From Inia geoffrensis (lineage: Eukaryota > Chordata > Mammalia > Artiodactyla > Iniidae), in contig CM070899.1 of the NCBI GenBank assembly GCA_036417435.1, positions 176,295,494-176,359,493 on the forward strand: a stretch of DNA of 64,000 bases, read 5' to 3'. Numbering within the stretch: the first letter of the stretch is position 1; every line of letters starts with the position of its first letter. Below are positions 13,126-24,479 of this stretch, in pieces. Both the position numbers and the translations under genes were made by a program. Below the pieces are notes generated by a model, which saw nothing but the letters and a program-made list of their open reading frames with translations, did not search any database and was not told where the DNA came from.

Positions 13126-13349
13126 CTTTCAGGTTTGGAGGACAATGGTGGCCGCCCAATTCTGAATCTTCCCACTTCCCCTCCCCAAATACCTATAAAT
13201 CCAATAAGGAGAGCAAATAAAACCACACATGACCCACCTCTTCAGCAGTAAGAGGAGACAGAGAAATACCATGACGCTCAAATGACCTGTAACTAGAAAA
13301 CTAACCAAATTCCAGCAGCTCCTGTTCTCACCGCATCCACTCACCACTG

Positions 13350-14285
13350 CAAACCTATGGGTGAGGACAGCAGGGGAAAGGAGCTTAAGAGACTCAAGAA
13401 AAAAGAGCAGAGGTGTACAGAAGACAGAAGAGTTACCCCCAGAAAGAAAAAGTCCAAATACAAACTACAGAATGCAAGTCAGGACTTGGTAATTCATAGC
13501 ACTGGCTACAGGAAAGCAGCTGGAAAGTGTGTAGGAAAGGAAGTGGCCTCTTGGAGAAGCCGCCAAGTCTCCTCCTCTCTTCTGGGGGAGACTCAGCTCT
13601 ACAGGGAAAGAAGGAACCTATTGGAGATGTGGCAGTGAGGAACAGAAGGAAACGAGGAGAAAATTACAGATCCTGCAGAAACAAAAAGCATGCCAATGCC
13701 TCCTCCCACCCTACTGAGGAAATGTGAGCAAAGAGGAAAGACCAGACCACATCCATTACAAAACTATTGTAAAATTAGAAAACACAGTATTCCGACAGTG
13801 AAAATTCTCTCCAGAAAAACAACTGTGAAGCCAAAGAAAACTATGATGTAATACTTCAAACTGGATTAAATATGTTCGAACAGCATTTGGAGATTTGATG
13901 AAACATCTTGTACCAGAAATACAAAAATGAAGAACAAAATCGAGAAGAAAAAGATAAGATATGAAACGGGAATACTGAACTCAGGAAAACAATAGGAAAA
14001 TACAAAATATTCTCAGAAACGAAGGTTCAATTACAAGGTATCCAAGGGAGAATAGATTCTAATGAAATTTTAATAAAGGATATTGAAGAAAAACATAGGG
14101 AAAAAAATCAAGAAACAAAAACCTAGATAAATTAAGATGTGAAATGGATCATAGAAAAAGTGGTTGAAATGGAGGGCAAAGTAGGTCCAATATTGTTATA
14201 GTTGGAGACCCTGCAGAAGATCAAAGCAATGGAACTAAACTAATGTTTAAAATTATAATCCAAGAAAACTTCCTGGAAACGAACA
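13350..14285 (+). mobile_element. Ancient L1/HAL1-like ORF1 remnant
   Basis: A purine-rich, A-rich stretch contains many short lysine- and glutamate-rich reading frames (for example KNEEQNREEKDKI-like and LQGIQGRIDSNEILIKDIEEKHRE-like text). This recalls a decayed L1 ORF1 coiled coil, as in HAL1 elements. No frame is intact. The assignment rests on composition and general similarity only. Confidence 0.4.
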
Positions 14286-14289
14286 AACC

Positions 14290-14785
14290 AACCCTGAACC
14301 TATCTATTAAAAGGACCTACCGGCATCCACGTTCATAGCATCATTATTCACAATAGCCAAACGGTGGAAGCAACCCAAGTCTGTCAATAGATGAATGGAT
14401 AAATAAAATGTGGTGTATACATGCAATGGAATACTGTACTTAAAAGGGAAGTGAATTCTGACATAGGCTACAACATGGATGAACTTGAGGACATTATGCT
14501 AAGTGAGAGAGGCCAGTCACAGAAAGACAAATACTTTATGGTTCCACTAATATGAAGAATCCAGAGTAGTCAAGTTCATAGATACAGAAAGTGAAACGGT
14601 GGTTGCCAGGGGGAGAGGTGGGATATGAGAGCTGTTGCTTCATAGGTACAGAGTTTCAGTTTTGTAAGATGAAAAGAGTTCTGAAGATAGTTTGTACAAC
14701 AGTGTGAATGTACCTAACGGTACTGGACTCTACACTTAAAATGGAAAAATTTATGTTATGTGTATTTTACCACATTAAAAAAAGC
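14290..14785 (+). mobile_element. Old L1 ORF2 end and 3' UTR
   Basis: The text CACAATAGCCAAACGGTGGAAGCAACCCAAG is typical of the ORF2 C-terminus. It is followed by AACATGGATGAACTTGAGGA and a 3' UTR with GTGGTTGCCAGGGG and TTTTACCACATTAAAAAAA. It is diverged and 5'-truncated. Confidence 0.8.
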
Positions 14786-14857
14786 TGAGGGGGGGGCAAC
14801 TGGGCACACTCAAAATGAACCTGAGATGATCAACTTTGAGATATCCTGGGGTATTTG

Positions 14858-15010
14858 TTATCTATTTTGGTATAACAAATTACCTCCAAATTTAGCAGCT
14901 TAAAATAGCAAACAACTATTATCTCACAGATTCTGTGAGTCAGGAATCTACCCGCAGCTTAGCTGGGTGCCTCTGCCTAAAGGTCTCTCATGAAGCTGCA
15001 ATTAAGTTGT
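14858..15010 (-). mobile_element. MLT1-type LTR fragment (ERVL-MaLR)
   Basis: On the minus strand it reads CTGTGAGATAATAGTTGTTT, GCTATTTTAAGCTGCTAAAT and TTTGTTATACCAAAATAGAT, the 3' part of an MLT1 LTR, with the AGCTTCATGAGAGACC part upstream. Only the end of the LTR is recognisable. Confidence 0.7.
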
Positions 15011-15218
15011 CAGCACTGAGTCTCACCTGAGGCTCGGTGGGATGAGACTGACCTAATAAGAGATGATTGGGGAAACTTGGGTAAAAGGAGGGATGGTGAA
15101 CATGTCCCATATTTAATTGCAGATCCATGGCTAAAATAAAGGTGAGATTATGGGTATAATAATAACATAGAAATATGTATGTTCTGAGAAAGTAGAAAGA
15201 ATGCAGCTCAAAATGGGA

Positions 15219-15328
15219 AGAGAAGGGAGAGCGAGAGAGAGAGAGAGCGAGAGAGAGAGCGAGAGAGAGAGAGGGAGAGGGAGAGGGAGAGGGAGAGGGA
15301 GAGAGGGAGAGAGGGAGAGAGGGAGAGG
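15219..15328. repeat. (GA)n / (GAGGGA)n simple repeat
   Basis: About 110 bases of pure purine (GAGA, GAGC interruptions, then GAGGGA units). It lies just upstream of the NDUFS6 pseudogene. On the minus strand it gives a long Ser/Leu/Pro open frame that is not a gene. Confidence 0.95.
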
Positions 15329-15459
15329 AAAGTAGAGAAAGCTTGTATGTTGCTGTACACATAATGGGAGTCAAAGCATGCCTATTAAAGGATGGTGAGA
15401 GTGCGGCATGTGCTGGTACAGACGCAACGGCACGCCGGGTCAAGGGTCAGCCTAGCAAG

Positions 15460-15794
15460 ATGGCGGCGGCGGGAACCCGGCATCTGCTGGCCCGGAGCTC
15501 TGTGGCGGCTCTGAGCCTGCCCCAGGGCACCCGGTGTTTGGGGGGGTCATGCATACTCGCCAGAACTGTGACAAAGACTATAGGAAAATTCGAATTGTGG
15601 TCATCAGAAAGAGGTGAGTGAAAACTTTGCCATTGATTTGATAGCAGAGCCAATCTGAGTGAAGTTGAATTGAGAGTGATAATGTGTGACGGCGGTGGTG
15701 GGCTCTTGGTCACATGAAAGCGTGTGTAAACTTGAACAAAAACTGGGATGTACACGTTATTGTGGGTTACAGTTCAGACAATATCACCGACTGA
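15460..15794 (+). pseudogene. NDUFS6P: Processed pseudogene of NDUFS6 (mitochondrial complex I subunit)
   Basis: The segment starts with an ATG in GC-rich context (CAAGATGGCGGCGGC) and a transit-peptide-like start ending SLPQGTRCLGG, which resembles the NDUFS6 start. After a deletion and frameshift it reads HTRQNCDKDYRKIRIV, then ENFAIDLIAE, then a GGGG stretch and finally YCGLQFRQ. These blocks match NDUFS6 (DDKDYRRIRF, NENFAIDLIAE, DGGGG, YCGLQFRQ) in the same order with no introns between them, so it is a retrocopy. It is broken by at least two frameshifts and in-frame stops, and a block between the transit peptide and the HT motif is missing. The parent subunit is a small zinc-binding protein of complex I. 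No clear poly(A) tail or target duplication remains, suggesting considerable age. The identification is from memory of the protein and not a search. Confidence 0.85.
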
Positions 15795-15939
15795 ATCGCG
15801 CACGCTGGGTCTTTGAATCCTTTGGATGTATATCAAATACTACTCCCTGCTAATATAGAATATACCTTCTTTTTAAGTACATATGAACAGTCTTGAAAAA
15901 TTGTCGTATGTTAGGGAGGAAGGAAATCATTGAAAGGCT
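15795..15939. other. Flank of the NDUFS6 pseudogene
   Basis: This AT-rich sequence may include the decayed 3' UTR of the retrocopied mRNA. No poly(A) tail is recognisable. Confidence 0.4.
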
Positions 15940-16430
15940 TCATTAAAGTCAGATGTTACTAACAGTTTCTGAACACAGTGCAAGAAAGCTAGAAATTAAA
16001 AATGAAACTAAAAACAAAAAAAGGCACTTACACCTGGAAACTAAAAAAAAATTTCTATTCGACGACTCTTGGGTTAAAAGGGAGTTGGAAACAAAAACTA
16101 CAGAATTTCTGAAAAGTTATGAAAAGTCTATAAAGCAAGAGCATATTACTTCTATTATAAGAAGCAATGTTCAGAAAAAAATTCATAGCCCTAAACATGT
16201 ATATCAAGTAAAAATTTTAAATGTAAATAAATGAATTAGATTCCCAGTTCAGAAATCTAGAAAAAAAGGAACAATAAAATGAACTAAAAGAAAGCAGAAA
16301 AAGATAATAAAGATCAATGCAGAGATTACTGAGAGTGAGAACAAAAATAGTAGATCAAATCCATTCATCAGAACTCTGGTCCTTTGGGAAGAAAGTACAA
16401 AATGGACCACTAGCTAATTTAATCAAGAAG
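15940..16430 (+). mobile_element. Old L1 ORF2 internal fragment
   Basis: Broken frames resemble the region between the L1 endonuclease and reverse transcriptase domains (text like KKIHSPKHVYQVKILN, then KINAEITESENKN). There are many stops. It is adjacent to other old L1 pieces but in the opposite orientation to the one at 16640-17075. Confidence 0.55.
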
Positions 16431-16639
16431 GAGATATGATGACAGAAGGAGAGTCAGAAAGAGAGGTGGGGAGAGAGTGGGAGGGAAAGAGAGAGAGAGA
16501 GATTGAAATGAAGATGCTACACTGCTGGCTTTGAAGATGAAAGAAGGGGCCACAAGCCCACAATGCAGGCAGCCTCTAGATGCTGGAAATGGCAGGGAAT
16601 AGATCCTCCCCTAGAGCTTCTAGAAGCCATGCAGCCCTT

Positions 16640-17075
16640 CTCTGGGGTATATACCTAGGAATTGAATTCCTGAGTCCTGTGGTAACCTATGCTTAACCAT
16701 TTGAGAACCTGCCAGACTGTTTTCCAAAGTGGCCGCACCGTTTCACATTTCCACCAGCAGTGTTTGAGTGTTCCAGTTCCTCCACGTCTTCACCAATGCT
16801 TGCTGTTGGCTGTCTTTTTTATTTTATCCATCCTAGTGGGAGTGAAGTGATCTGTGGCTTTGATTTGCACTTCCGTAATCACTAATGATGTTGAGCATCT
16901 TTCAAAGTGCTTATTGAGCATTTGTGTATCTCCTTTGGAGAAACGTCTATTCAAATTCTTTCCTCATTTAAAAATGTGTCTGTCTTGTTGAGTCGTAAGA
17001 GTTCTTGATGAATTCTAGATACAAGTCTTGTTCCTTTGTTTTGAACATCTTTGCCTGATTTTCATTTTCCTTGAC
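16640..17075 (-). mobile_element. Old L1 ORF2 C-terminal fragment
   Basis: On the plus strand it reads GGTATATACCTAGGAATTG, CTGCCAGACTGTTTTCCAAAG and GCACTTCCGTAATCACTAATG, the reverse of the L1 ORF2 3' region, in diverged form. It adjoins an L1 5' UTR-like block in the same orientation, with the whole middle of the element missing. Confidence 0.8.
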
Positions 17076-17079
17076 TTTC

Positions 17080-18046
17080 TGTGTTGGTATCTGTGCATTG
17101 GACAAAACAGGTGCCTCTTCCAGTCTTCATGGACCGGTCTTGTACAGGAGAAAACCCCCATCAATCAGCCCAGTTAGAGATTCTGGGGGTCTTTGTCAAC
17201 TCTTTCCCTCCTCAGGGAGAAGCAGACAGCTATTGTTTTTGTCAGCTACTCTGTGCTGTGAAGGGGCTGGCGGGGGAGCTCTGGCGTCTCAGTCCAAACT
17301 GTTGTCTCTGTTCTCTCCCAGGCAGCTAGACTGTGCACGCCTGTCAGAGATTCAAGACTGGTAAGACCGATGCTAGTGCTTTGGACAGTCCTGGAGAAGT
17401 TTGGGTGGTAGATGTACAGATCAGCTCTTCCCCTCCCTAGAGGGTGCCGACAGCTGGGGTTTCTCATCCACTCACTGTCTGCTAGGCAGGGGGAAGGTCT
17501 GTGGCATCTGCCAGCCCAAGCCCCAATTCTGTTTTTCCCCAGGCAGCTAAACTGTTCCAGACCTGTCAGAGCTCCAGGACTGGCAAGACAGAAGCTAGTC
17601 AGGAATTCCCTGGCGGTCCAGTGGTTAGGACTTGGCACTTTCACTGCCGTGGGCCCAGTTCAATTCCTGGTGGGGGAACTAAGATCCTGTAAGCCACTCG
17701 GCCAAAAAAAGAAAAAAAAAGGCAGAAGCTAGTCCCCTTGGAGGAGCTGAGGGGGTGCTGGATGTGTAAAGCAATCCCTTCTTTCCGCTGGGTTAAGCAG
17801 AGAGCAAGGGGGTCTCTTCCTGATGGTAGGGTGCTGTGCCAGGTACAGGGACAACAACGAAAGGGGAACCTGAATCTTCCTGCTGATTTCAGTGAGTCTA
17901 GTTTTGTGTTCTCCCAGGCGCAGGAGCCTTTCACTTGCTTTCTGGATTTCTCAAAAAGAGCCTTTGTCTGTGAAGTGCTGCTGAGTTGGTGTGTTAGTAG
18001 GGGAAGGAGGGTCTAGGGCCTCCTACGCCACCATCTTGCTGACTTC
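17080..18046 (-). mobile_element. Probable old L1 5' UTR with tandem units
   Basis: On the minus strand the block begins near 18046 with AAGTCAGCAAGATGGTGGCG, a typical mammalian L1 start. Two similar units of roughly 220 bases follow (about 17420-17600 and 17197-17374), sharing CCAGGCAGCTAAACTG- and CCTGTCAGAGCTCCAGGACTGG-like text. A third, weaker match begins after the nested SINE at 17735. L1 promoters made of tandem monomers are well known in rodents. The family here is not assigned. Confidence 0.5.
17601..17722 (+). mobile_element. Short tRNA-Glu-type SINE nested in an old L1 5' UTR
   Basis: The head is AGGAATTCCCTGGCGGTCCA and the tail is A-rich (17704-17720). Perfect 12-base target duplications CAGAAGCTAGTC flank it at 17589-17600 and 17723-17734. 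It interrupts a tandem-repeat unit of the surrounding element and is therefore younger. Confidence 0.9.
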
Positions 18047-18304
18047 ACTCTCATTTCAGCTCAAAGGACCTCGTTTAATATTTACATAAGGTAAGATAAA
18101 ACACAGAGAGCTCACTGCTCTTTCCGAGATTCACTTGTTTTCTTGAGTAAAGTCTCTTCTGCCTCATGTCCAGAGTTCTGGAAAAGTTGAGTACGACAGT
18201 GTCTGCTTGTTCTGATTGCTTTCATGGAGGAGTGGATTTTTCAGAGGTTTTCATCCCACCATTCCAGAAGTGCCTCTTCCCCTTGTTTTTGAAAAAGCTC
18301 TGGA

Positions 18305-18665
18305 AGATCCGTATGTCAGGGTTCCATCAGAAAAACCCATCCAGTAGGAGTTATATATTAAGACGTTTATTGCAAGGCATTGGTTTATGCGACTGTGGGG
18401 ACTGTTTACGTAGGTCCAAAATCCATAGAGCAGAGACTCCCAGGAAGGGTGGGCTGGAGCTCTTAGGCAGGAGCTGGAGCTGTCCACAGGTAGAATTTCT
18501 TCTTCTGGGAAACTTAAGTTCTGCCCTTAAGGCCTTTCAACTTAATTGACTCAGGCCCACCCAGGCTGTCTCTAATAATCTCCCGTAGTTCAAGTAAACT
18601 GATGATAGACTTCCATCCTATCTACAAAATACCTTCATAGCAACACCTGGATTAGTGTTTCATTC
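18305..18665. repeat. Ancient interspersed repeat, family not assigned
   Basis: The stretch includes TTATTGCAAGGCATTGGTTT, TTAAGGCCTTTCAACTTAATTGACTCAGGCCCACCCA, and TACAAAATACCTTCATAGCAACACCTGGATTAGTGTTT-like segments known from a widespread old mammalian repeat. It may be an LTR. I could not fix the family or exact ends. Confidence 0.4.
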
Positions 18666-18884
18666 TTTTCTTCTGCTCTCTAGGGAAGCCATGGGGGTAA
18701 GTCTCAGAAGGCACCAGGTTTAAAGAGCTGTAAACAAGGCAAGCCAGCTATGACTGCCCAGATCAGACGAAGTACAATACAAAGTTGTAGGAAGCAGTTC
18801 GACTCCACATGCACTAAATGGAAGGAAATTGGATAGGACAGCTAATAGTTTGGGAAACATGAAAGTAGAGGTGATGGGATGTAG

Positions 18885-19070
18885 TGCCAAGAACACCTGG
18901 CTCTGTGACTCAGTACCTCAGAGCTAACCAACCTGTCTGAGCCTCAGTGTTCTCAATTGTGAAAGGAGAATAGTACTAAAAATAAAACCATGGGTATGAG
19001 ATTTAAAGGCGAGGAAGTGAAGGCAAGTGCTTTATAAACTGTAAAGCATAATGTAAACACCTGAGTTAAT
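18885..19070 (+). mobile_element. MIR SINE
   Basis: CTGGCTCTGTGACTCAGTAC, TGTCTGAGCCTCAGTGTTCTC, GTGAAAGGAGAATAGTAC, and AAGTGCTTTATAAACTGTAAAGC follow the MIR core and 3' part in order. Confidence 0.75.
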
Positions 19071-20390
19071 ATAAAGACTGCAAAATTAAGTTTTATCACA
19101 TTGATGATGTAAACCCCATTTTACATAACATAATTTAGAATAGCCAAGAAGACTGCAAGAAGCCAAGAACATCTATACATCAATGGCCTATGTATCCTCC
19201 ACCCACATGGGAACAGTGGATGTGAGCCCAGTCAGCAAATCCCAGATGCCCCTGAGTCTGGTCTCTAGAGCTGTGATCAGTACACACAATTCATCTGTGT
19301 ATTTTTAGCATTTTTGCTGCTGCTTATTTTTGATCAGAAGAGGCGATGCTCAGTTTATGGCATTTTGTTTAATTAAAAACTAAGTAAGCCCATGTAGGAA
19401 AATATTAAAGGAAAAAATGAATGACTTCACAGTTAAACGCTCAGTGTTTGATTTGGGGCCTTGTGTTTGACAACGTGAGGATATTCTGCTTTCATGCCCA
19501 GCAGTGCATCTGCATTCACTGCAGTAACATGTTTTATTCACTCCGATTAGTCATTTATCTTTAGAGACTTAGAAAGACCTGCTAATTTTTAGGAAATCAA
19601 CTCCACAGTGTGGTGAAAAAAAAAAAAAAGAGGGCAGGATGGGAGAAGGATGATTTCAATTCTCAGAATTTAAATGGAAAACTCCCTTATTTTGCCTGGT
19701 CAAACCCTGGTTTGGGGATATATAAGTACAACCAAAGCCAGAAGAAGGTCCTTTCTGGAATTTTGGGGAAACTATCTGAGGTCATTTAAGGCATTGACCA
19801 CCCCCACCCCCCACCGACCACCAAGAAGCTTAAGAGGAAAAAATACTAGGTAAACACAGTGCAACCAAATTCTTATATTTTAGTACTGTGAGGTTTGGTA
19901 AAATTAAGTAAAAATAGCAATAGCATGTATTAGTTGCCACAGAGCCCTTAACTAATAGTACCTGAGGCCAAAAAAATTTTTAAAGTGTGTGTGAAGATAT
20001 TAAAGTTGTTTCTTAAGAAAATGTCACATATGTTGAAGAACTTAGGCCACCTTTTTCACAGGACTTTAACCAACTGACCGAATGACTTGAAGTTATGACC
20101 CTTTTATAAATGGGTTTCTCAGACAGTCAGCTCCACTGGTAACTGTGATGTTAATTTAAATAACCACAGCAATTTACTAAAAAACAAATTCAAAGGACAG
20201 TATAACTTCAGTAAAAACCAAGGGCAATCATGAAATCGCAACAACTTTAGTAAAAGAATGAAAGAAATCTCAGTGTCTCCAGATGGGAGGTGAAAGATCT
20301 ATGTAGATAATACAGCAGTTGTAGCTAAAGTCCATGATTTTGTAGAAACTACATCGTGATACTAAAACGAGGCTGTCTTTCAGGGGTCAG
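19071..20390. other. Intergenic, AT-rich, nothing assigned
   Basis: No repeat or gene is recognised. An A run is at 19617-19629 and a CCCCCACC run near 19800. Confidence 0.55.
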
Positions 20391-20604
20391 CGAACTTTCT
20401 CTGAAAAGGGCTACATAGTAAAATGTTTTAGGCTTTGTGGGCCATCAGTCTTAGTCACAACTCTACAAACTGCCACTGTGGTTTGAAAGCAGCCACAGAA
20501 AATATGTGAATGCATGGGCATGGCTGTGTTTCAATAAAACTTTATTTACAAAAATCATGTGGTGGCCTGGATTTGGCCTTCACGTTGTGGTTGGCTGACC
20601 CCTG
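20391..20604. mobile_element. Non-autonomous hAT-type DNA transposon
   Basis: The 214-base element has 15-base terminal inverted repeats differing at one position: CAGGGGTCAGCGAAC at the left and the reverse complement CAGGGGTCAGCCAAC at the right. It includes the familiar text AATAAAACTTTATTTACAAAAA and GGCTTTGTGGGCCATC. The ends are of the hAT (Charlie/Tip100) kind. The 8-base flanks no longer match clearly. Confidence 0.85.
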
Positions 20605-20744
20605 CTCTAATCAATAAGAAACTACTTTGTTCATATATTACAAGTATGGCAAAAGGGGGAGGGGGAGAGGTAGGAAGGAGGGGGAGGGAAGCATATTACA
20701 AAAAATATTTAAAATTAGTGATCAGTTCATTGGGAGGGAAAACA

Positions 20745-20895
20745 CAAGACAGTGTTTTCCAGACCAGGTCACGCATCAGAAGAACCTGGGAAACATTTAT
20801 AGATTTTCAAGGTCCCCCTCCAGAGACTGCCATTCGGTAGGCCTAGGGGTATTTTTATATTCCCCAGTGAGACCCTTTGATTTAAAAAGTCAAGT
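20745..20895. mobile_element. Ancient MER5-like hAT fragment
   Basis: Text such as TTTTCCAGACCAGG, GCATCAGAAGAACCTGGG, CATTCGGTAGGCCTAGGGG and ATTTTTATATTCCCCAG follows the layout of MER5-type elements (ATCACCTGGG, CAGTAGGTCTGGGG). It is much diverged, and the assignment is by eye. Confidence 0.5.
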
Positions 20896-21134
20896 GACAG
20901 AAATAAAATGCTGTTGGACTAGGAGAAAATGATAGGAAAATGGAATGATACAGATTGACTCTCATAAAATGAAACGTGTGGACCATTTGCTATAAAATTC
21001 CAGGGGGTGCATGCCAGGCAGGGCTCTCCAGAGGCAGTTGAAGGGACAGGTGAAAGAAGAGCTTTGACAGAGGAGGGGTGGCCGTGAGCTCTGGAGCCCC
21101 AGGGGGTACCAGGTCCGTTGCTCACACATTCAAC

Positions 21135-21270
21135 TTTCAGTCCTGAGTTGCCGCAGACGCCAGTGCCAGCCCTGGCTTTGCCGTCAACTCTCACGTGACC
21201 TCGGACAAGTCCCTTAGCTTCTCTGGACCAAGGTTTCCTCATCTGGGACCCCTCTCCCAGCAGCACGTGT
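21135..21270 (+). mobile_element. MIR SINE
   Basis: GCCAGCCCTGGCTTTGCCG, GTGACCTCGGACAAGTCCC and TTAGCTTCTCTGGACC with GGTTTCCTCATCTG is the MIR core. The 3' part is missing. Confidence 0.75.
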
Positions 21271-23229
21271 AGGATTCCATAAAACACAGACATATCACGG
21301 TGGATTCGGAGAAATCCTAACCTTTGTCCTTCTCTTACGAAGTTAAACTAAACAAGTATTTAAGAGTGAGAAAATTATAGACTACGGCATGTTAATGGCC
21401 CTTTGGCAGGATTTTCACAGAATCACAAAAACAGGACTAAACTTCTGAAGGACATTTGGTTTAGATGACGGGGTTTCCGTTTATGAAGGAACTTTCAGTA
21501 ATCATTCAGGGGAACTTGTCGATTCTACTTCTGCAGACACTTCGCCGGTCTTCTGGGCCACTTTACAGTGCGCCAACGGTCGCAGAGCCAGGCCAGTCGC
21601 GTGTGAATAGGGGCTGCAGGCGGAGCCGGGACCGAGCAGGCGAGTCAGGTAAGCCCCGTGCACGGGAATCCCAAAGGCGGGCAGGTCTCTGCCCTTCAGG
21701 GGTAACTTTTTCATTTTTAACAGAGCAGTCACGTGACTGGAGCCGAGTCACGTGCTATTTAAGATAGGGAGAGAGGAGGAGATGGGGTGTGATTTTAAGA
21801 GCTGGAAGAAGGCCGTACACGTGCAGGACACACGCTGTGACCACTGTTTTGGTGTTAATTACAGAATTCCTGGAGAGGCCATGTGCAGTGGTGCTGGGGC
21901 CTCCAGAGTCCATGGATGCTAAGGACCAGGGCTTAAACCTCTCGGCCTGGCCTTCCTTCCACTCCCCCACTTCAGTTTACACATTTATATATTATGTGCA
22001 TTACCACTTCATTATTATTATATACAGTTCCTAATCTCTTGTAGTTAACCCTTAACCAGTGTTTCCATAAGTGCCCGCATGCAGGATTAATGCTTCAGAC
22101 CAACGCCGGTCGTTCTATGAATTAGCGATAACCAATTTTCTGGGACTAATGTGAATTCAACCCACGAAATTAAATAACCAAAATGAAAATGAATGTCTGT
22201 GTTCCACAAAGAAAATGGAATTTAAGCTCCCTGCTGACCACAGTCAGCTCTGCTGTAGTGTAACATATGTTCCTAAAAATCCCTGCTCTGTGCAAAATTG
22301 CACAGTAAAAACCACAGAGCTCATGGGAATGATGGGATTGGGGCACAACACCCGAAAATGTCATTAGTGATACACTGAAAAAAAAGGAGCCTATTAATGC
22401 AAACAGTAGCACAGCTTTAAACATACTAAATGGTCAGGAAATATATAAATACCACAATAAATGTGGCACATTATCTTGAAAAAGCCCTGGAGGATGCCTG
22501 TGGTCGTGGGTAGTGGGCATCAGAAGGGCTGCAGCTCTTGGGTTGTTGGACATGAGGAAGGGAGAGTGATGTGAGGTCAGAGGCACAGTCACAGCTCCAG
22601 GTCCTGGCCACTGTGCCCCCCAGGGTGTGGAGTTGAGGTAGACGTTTGAGGGTGTGTCTGGCATGTTCCTACTGGCACAGTTCAGCTGGGTGCAGTCTTC
22701 CGTGTTCATCTAATGTTCTGTGAGGACCAACATGCATGCAGCACTTGTGAAAAGTGCATGACGCTCAAATGATTGCCTCACATCTCAATCGCATTACAAC
22801 AGTTACACATTTTCAAAACAAGTGCTACAGCTGAACTGTTTGCTCACCTGACACCAGTGACAATGGAACGCTCTAAAAAGCCTTCTAGCCACCAATGGTG
22901 TCCCAGTAAAGTTGCAAAAAAACGCTGACACACAGAACTATGGTTGGTAAATTTAAAAAATAAGACTGTGTAACTTTAAAGGGTATTCAGTGAAGAGATT
23001 TCTTTCCTCTGTCCATCTTTCAGTAAGTTGATTTTGTCATGGAAGACTCTATCATTTATACTAATAAAATAGTTCACAGGTTGAAGGCCAAAGCTCTAGT
23101 TCATGAAAAGACTCAATTTTACTTTTACTTCTTCAGGGATCAGCTAAAGACACTCTTAGTACCGAGTATTTAAACTTTGTTTGCAATAGAGAGACACACA
23201 ATTGAGAGAGAGGCACAAAGGCTCCACCT
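21271..23229. other. Intergenic DNA just beyond the PIP4K2A transcript end
   Basis: This is mostly unclassified. 22200-22700 may contain a decayed old transposon (TGTGCAAAATTGCACAGTAAAA text), but no ends could be found. No coding evidence is seen. Confidence 0.5.
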
Positions 23230-23247
23230 TGTGAGTCATCAAAGTGC

Positions 23248-23253
23248 TTTATT
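23248..23253 (-). promoter_or_regulatory. PIP4K2A: Probable distal poly(A) signal AATAAA
   Basis: The transcript strand reads AATAAA about 2.07 kb after the stop. Some 25-50 bases further on it reads TTGTGTGTCTCTC, a T/G-rich element of the type that binds CstF. Cleavage would fall near 23225-23238. This is the best-supported gene end in the window. Confidence 0.6.
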
Positions 23254-24479
23254 TTGTAAAGCCTGGCTCATGACTGGAGTGTACTGTTAGCACTAGGAGA
23301 TACAAGGCAAACTTCCTCACTCTGTCCGAAGAGTTGATCAACAGAACGGATGACAGAGACTGTTACAGACAAAAATAAAGCATTTTGTAAACTTCTAGAA
23401 GCATACATGGATTGGCCACAAAGGAAACAGTTACTCAAATAATGTATGGGTACCTTCTCTTTACTTCAGGGTCTCGCTTTTGTAATCCTGGATCAAAGGA
23501 ACTACAGCATAACTTCAGAGCACTGAAAGGGACTCAACGCCAGAATGAATAGTGGGGGGAAAATACTAAATCACCATCTCAATTAATTTAAACACATAAA
23601 ATATGGATTTGTACAACAAGGTCACAGTGCTGTTGACATCGTCTGTCGAGGATAACAAATCTCGGTGAAGTCAGTTGCTGCTGGCTTCCCAGGATTCCGG
23701 CTGCTGTCACCTGGTGTTTTCTGAAGCAAACCCACATACGTTGGGCACAGTTGCAGACCTGACAAGCCCTGAAGGAAACTTACTGGCAGAGGCAGTATGG
23801 TGCGGGGTATTTGTTGAGCTGTAAGGAATTACTGAGGGGGGGATTTTTTGTTTTTTCTTTTCTGAACCTGCCTACAAAAATCATCTCACGTTTTAAACAA
23901 AGAATTTCAAAGGCACAGCTTTAGCACAGTGTATAAGTTGATAACCTATTCTAAGCAAGTCTAATATTTTAGCTTGACACCTTTCAGAAAATGCCAGGAA
24001 GTTGGTAAATACATGATCGATGGTGGAAATTTATAACTTGATTAGACACAGCACAGTTTAGGGCAATGAACTTGCGTAACCAGATCTGGGTTAAACATTT
24101 TCTTAAAAAAGAAAAAATCATTAGGTTGATAAATGTGCATCGGAGGAAAACAACCCTTTTCCTTTTACTGTAAAAAGACCGCCTACCGTTAAAATGTGAC
24201 TGCAGGATACACTTGAAAATATGACAGACATTTCACCTACACTGTAAAATGACTTTACATGTAAACTTCAGAAATCACATGCTGTACATTAAACTTTTAG
24301 ATTCAAAAATATCCCTGTTTTCCTAATAATGTAAACAGTAATATTGAGGGTTTCAGTCAAAGGCAAATTCATAACAAAATACCACTGTTTGGGAAATTGA
24401 GAGTTCTAAATGCTTTGCTCACCTTCCCACCGTGGGAGACGTAGATGCCATTGCCCCAAACTGCACTTTTCAGGTAAGC

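Noticed and set aside
14988..15443. Long Ser/Leu/Pro-rich open frame on the minus strand
   Set aside because: It is the reverse of the (GA)n simple repeat at 15219-15328; the composition explains the open frame.
15343..15621. Possible first exon of a new mitochondrial protein with a GTGAGT donor
   Set aside because: The sequence on both sides of the supposed donor continues as NDUFS6 coding sequence, so this is a broken retrocopy.
1..23229. The neighbouring gene known downstream of PIP4K2A in human (SPAG6)
   Set aside because: No exon with recognisable armadillo-repeat coding sequence is visible; it probably lies further to the left.
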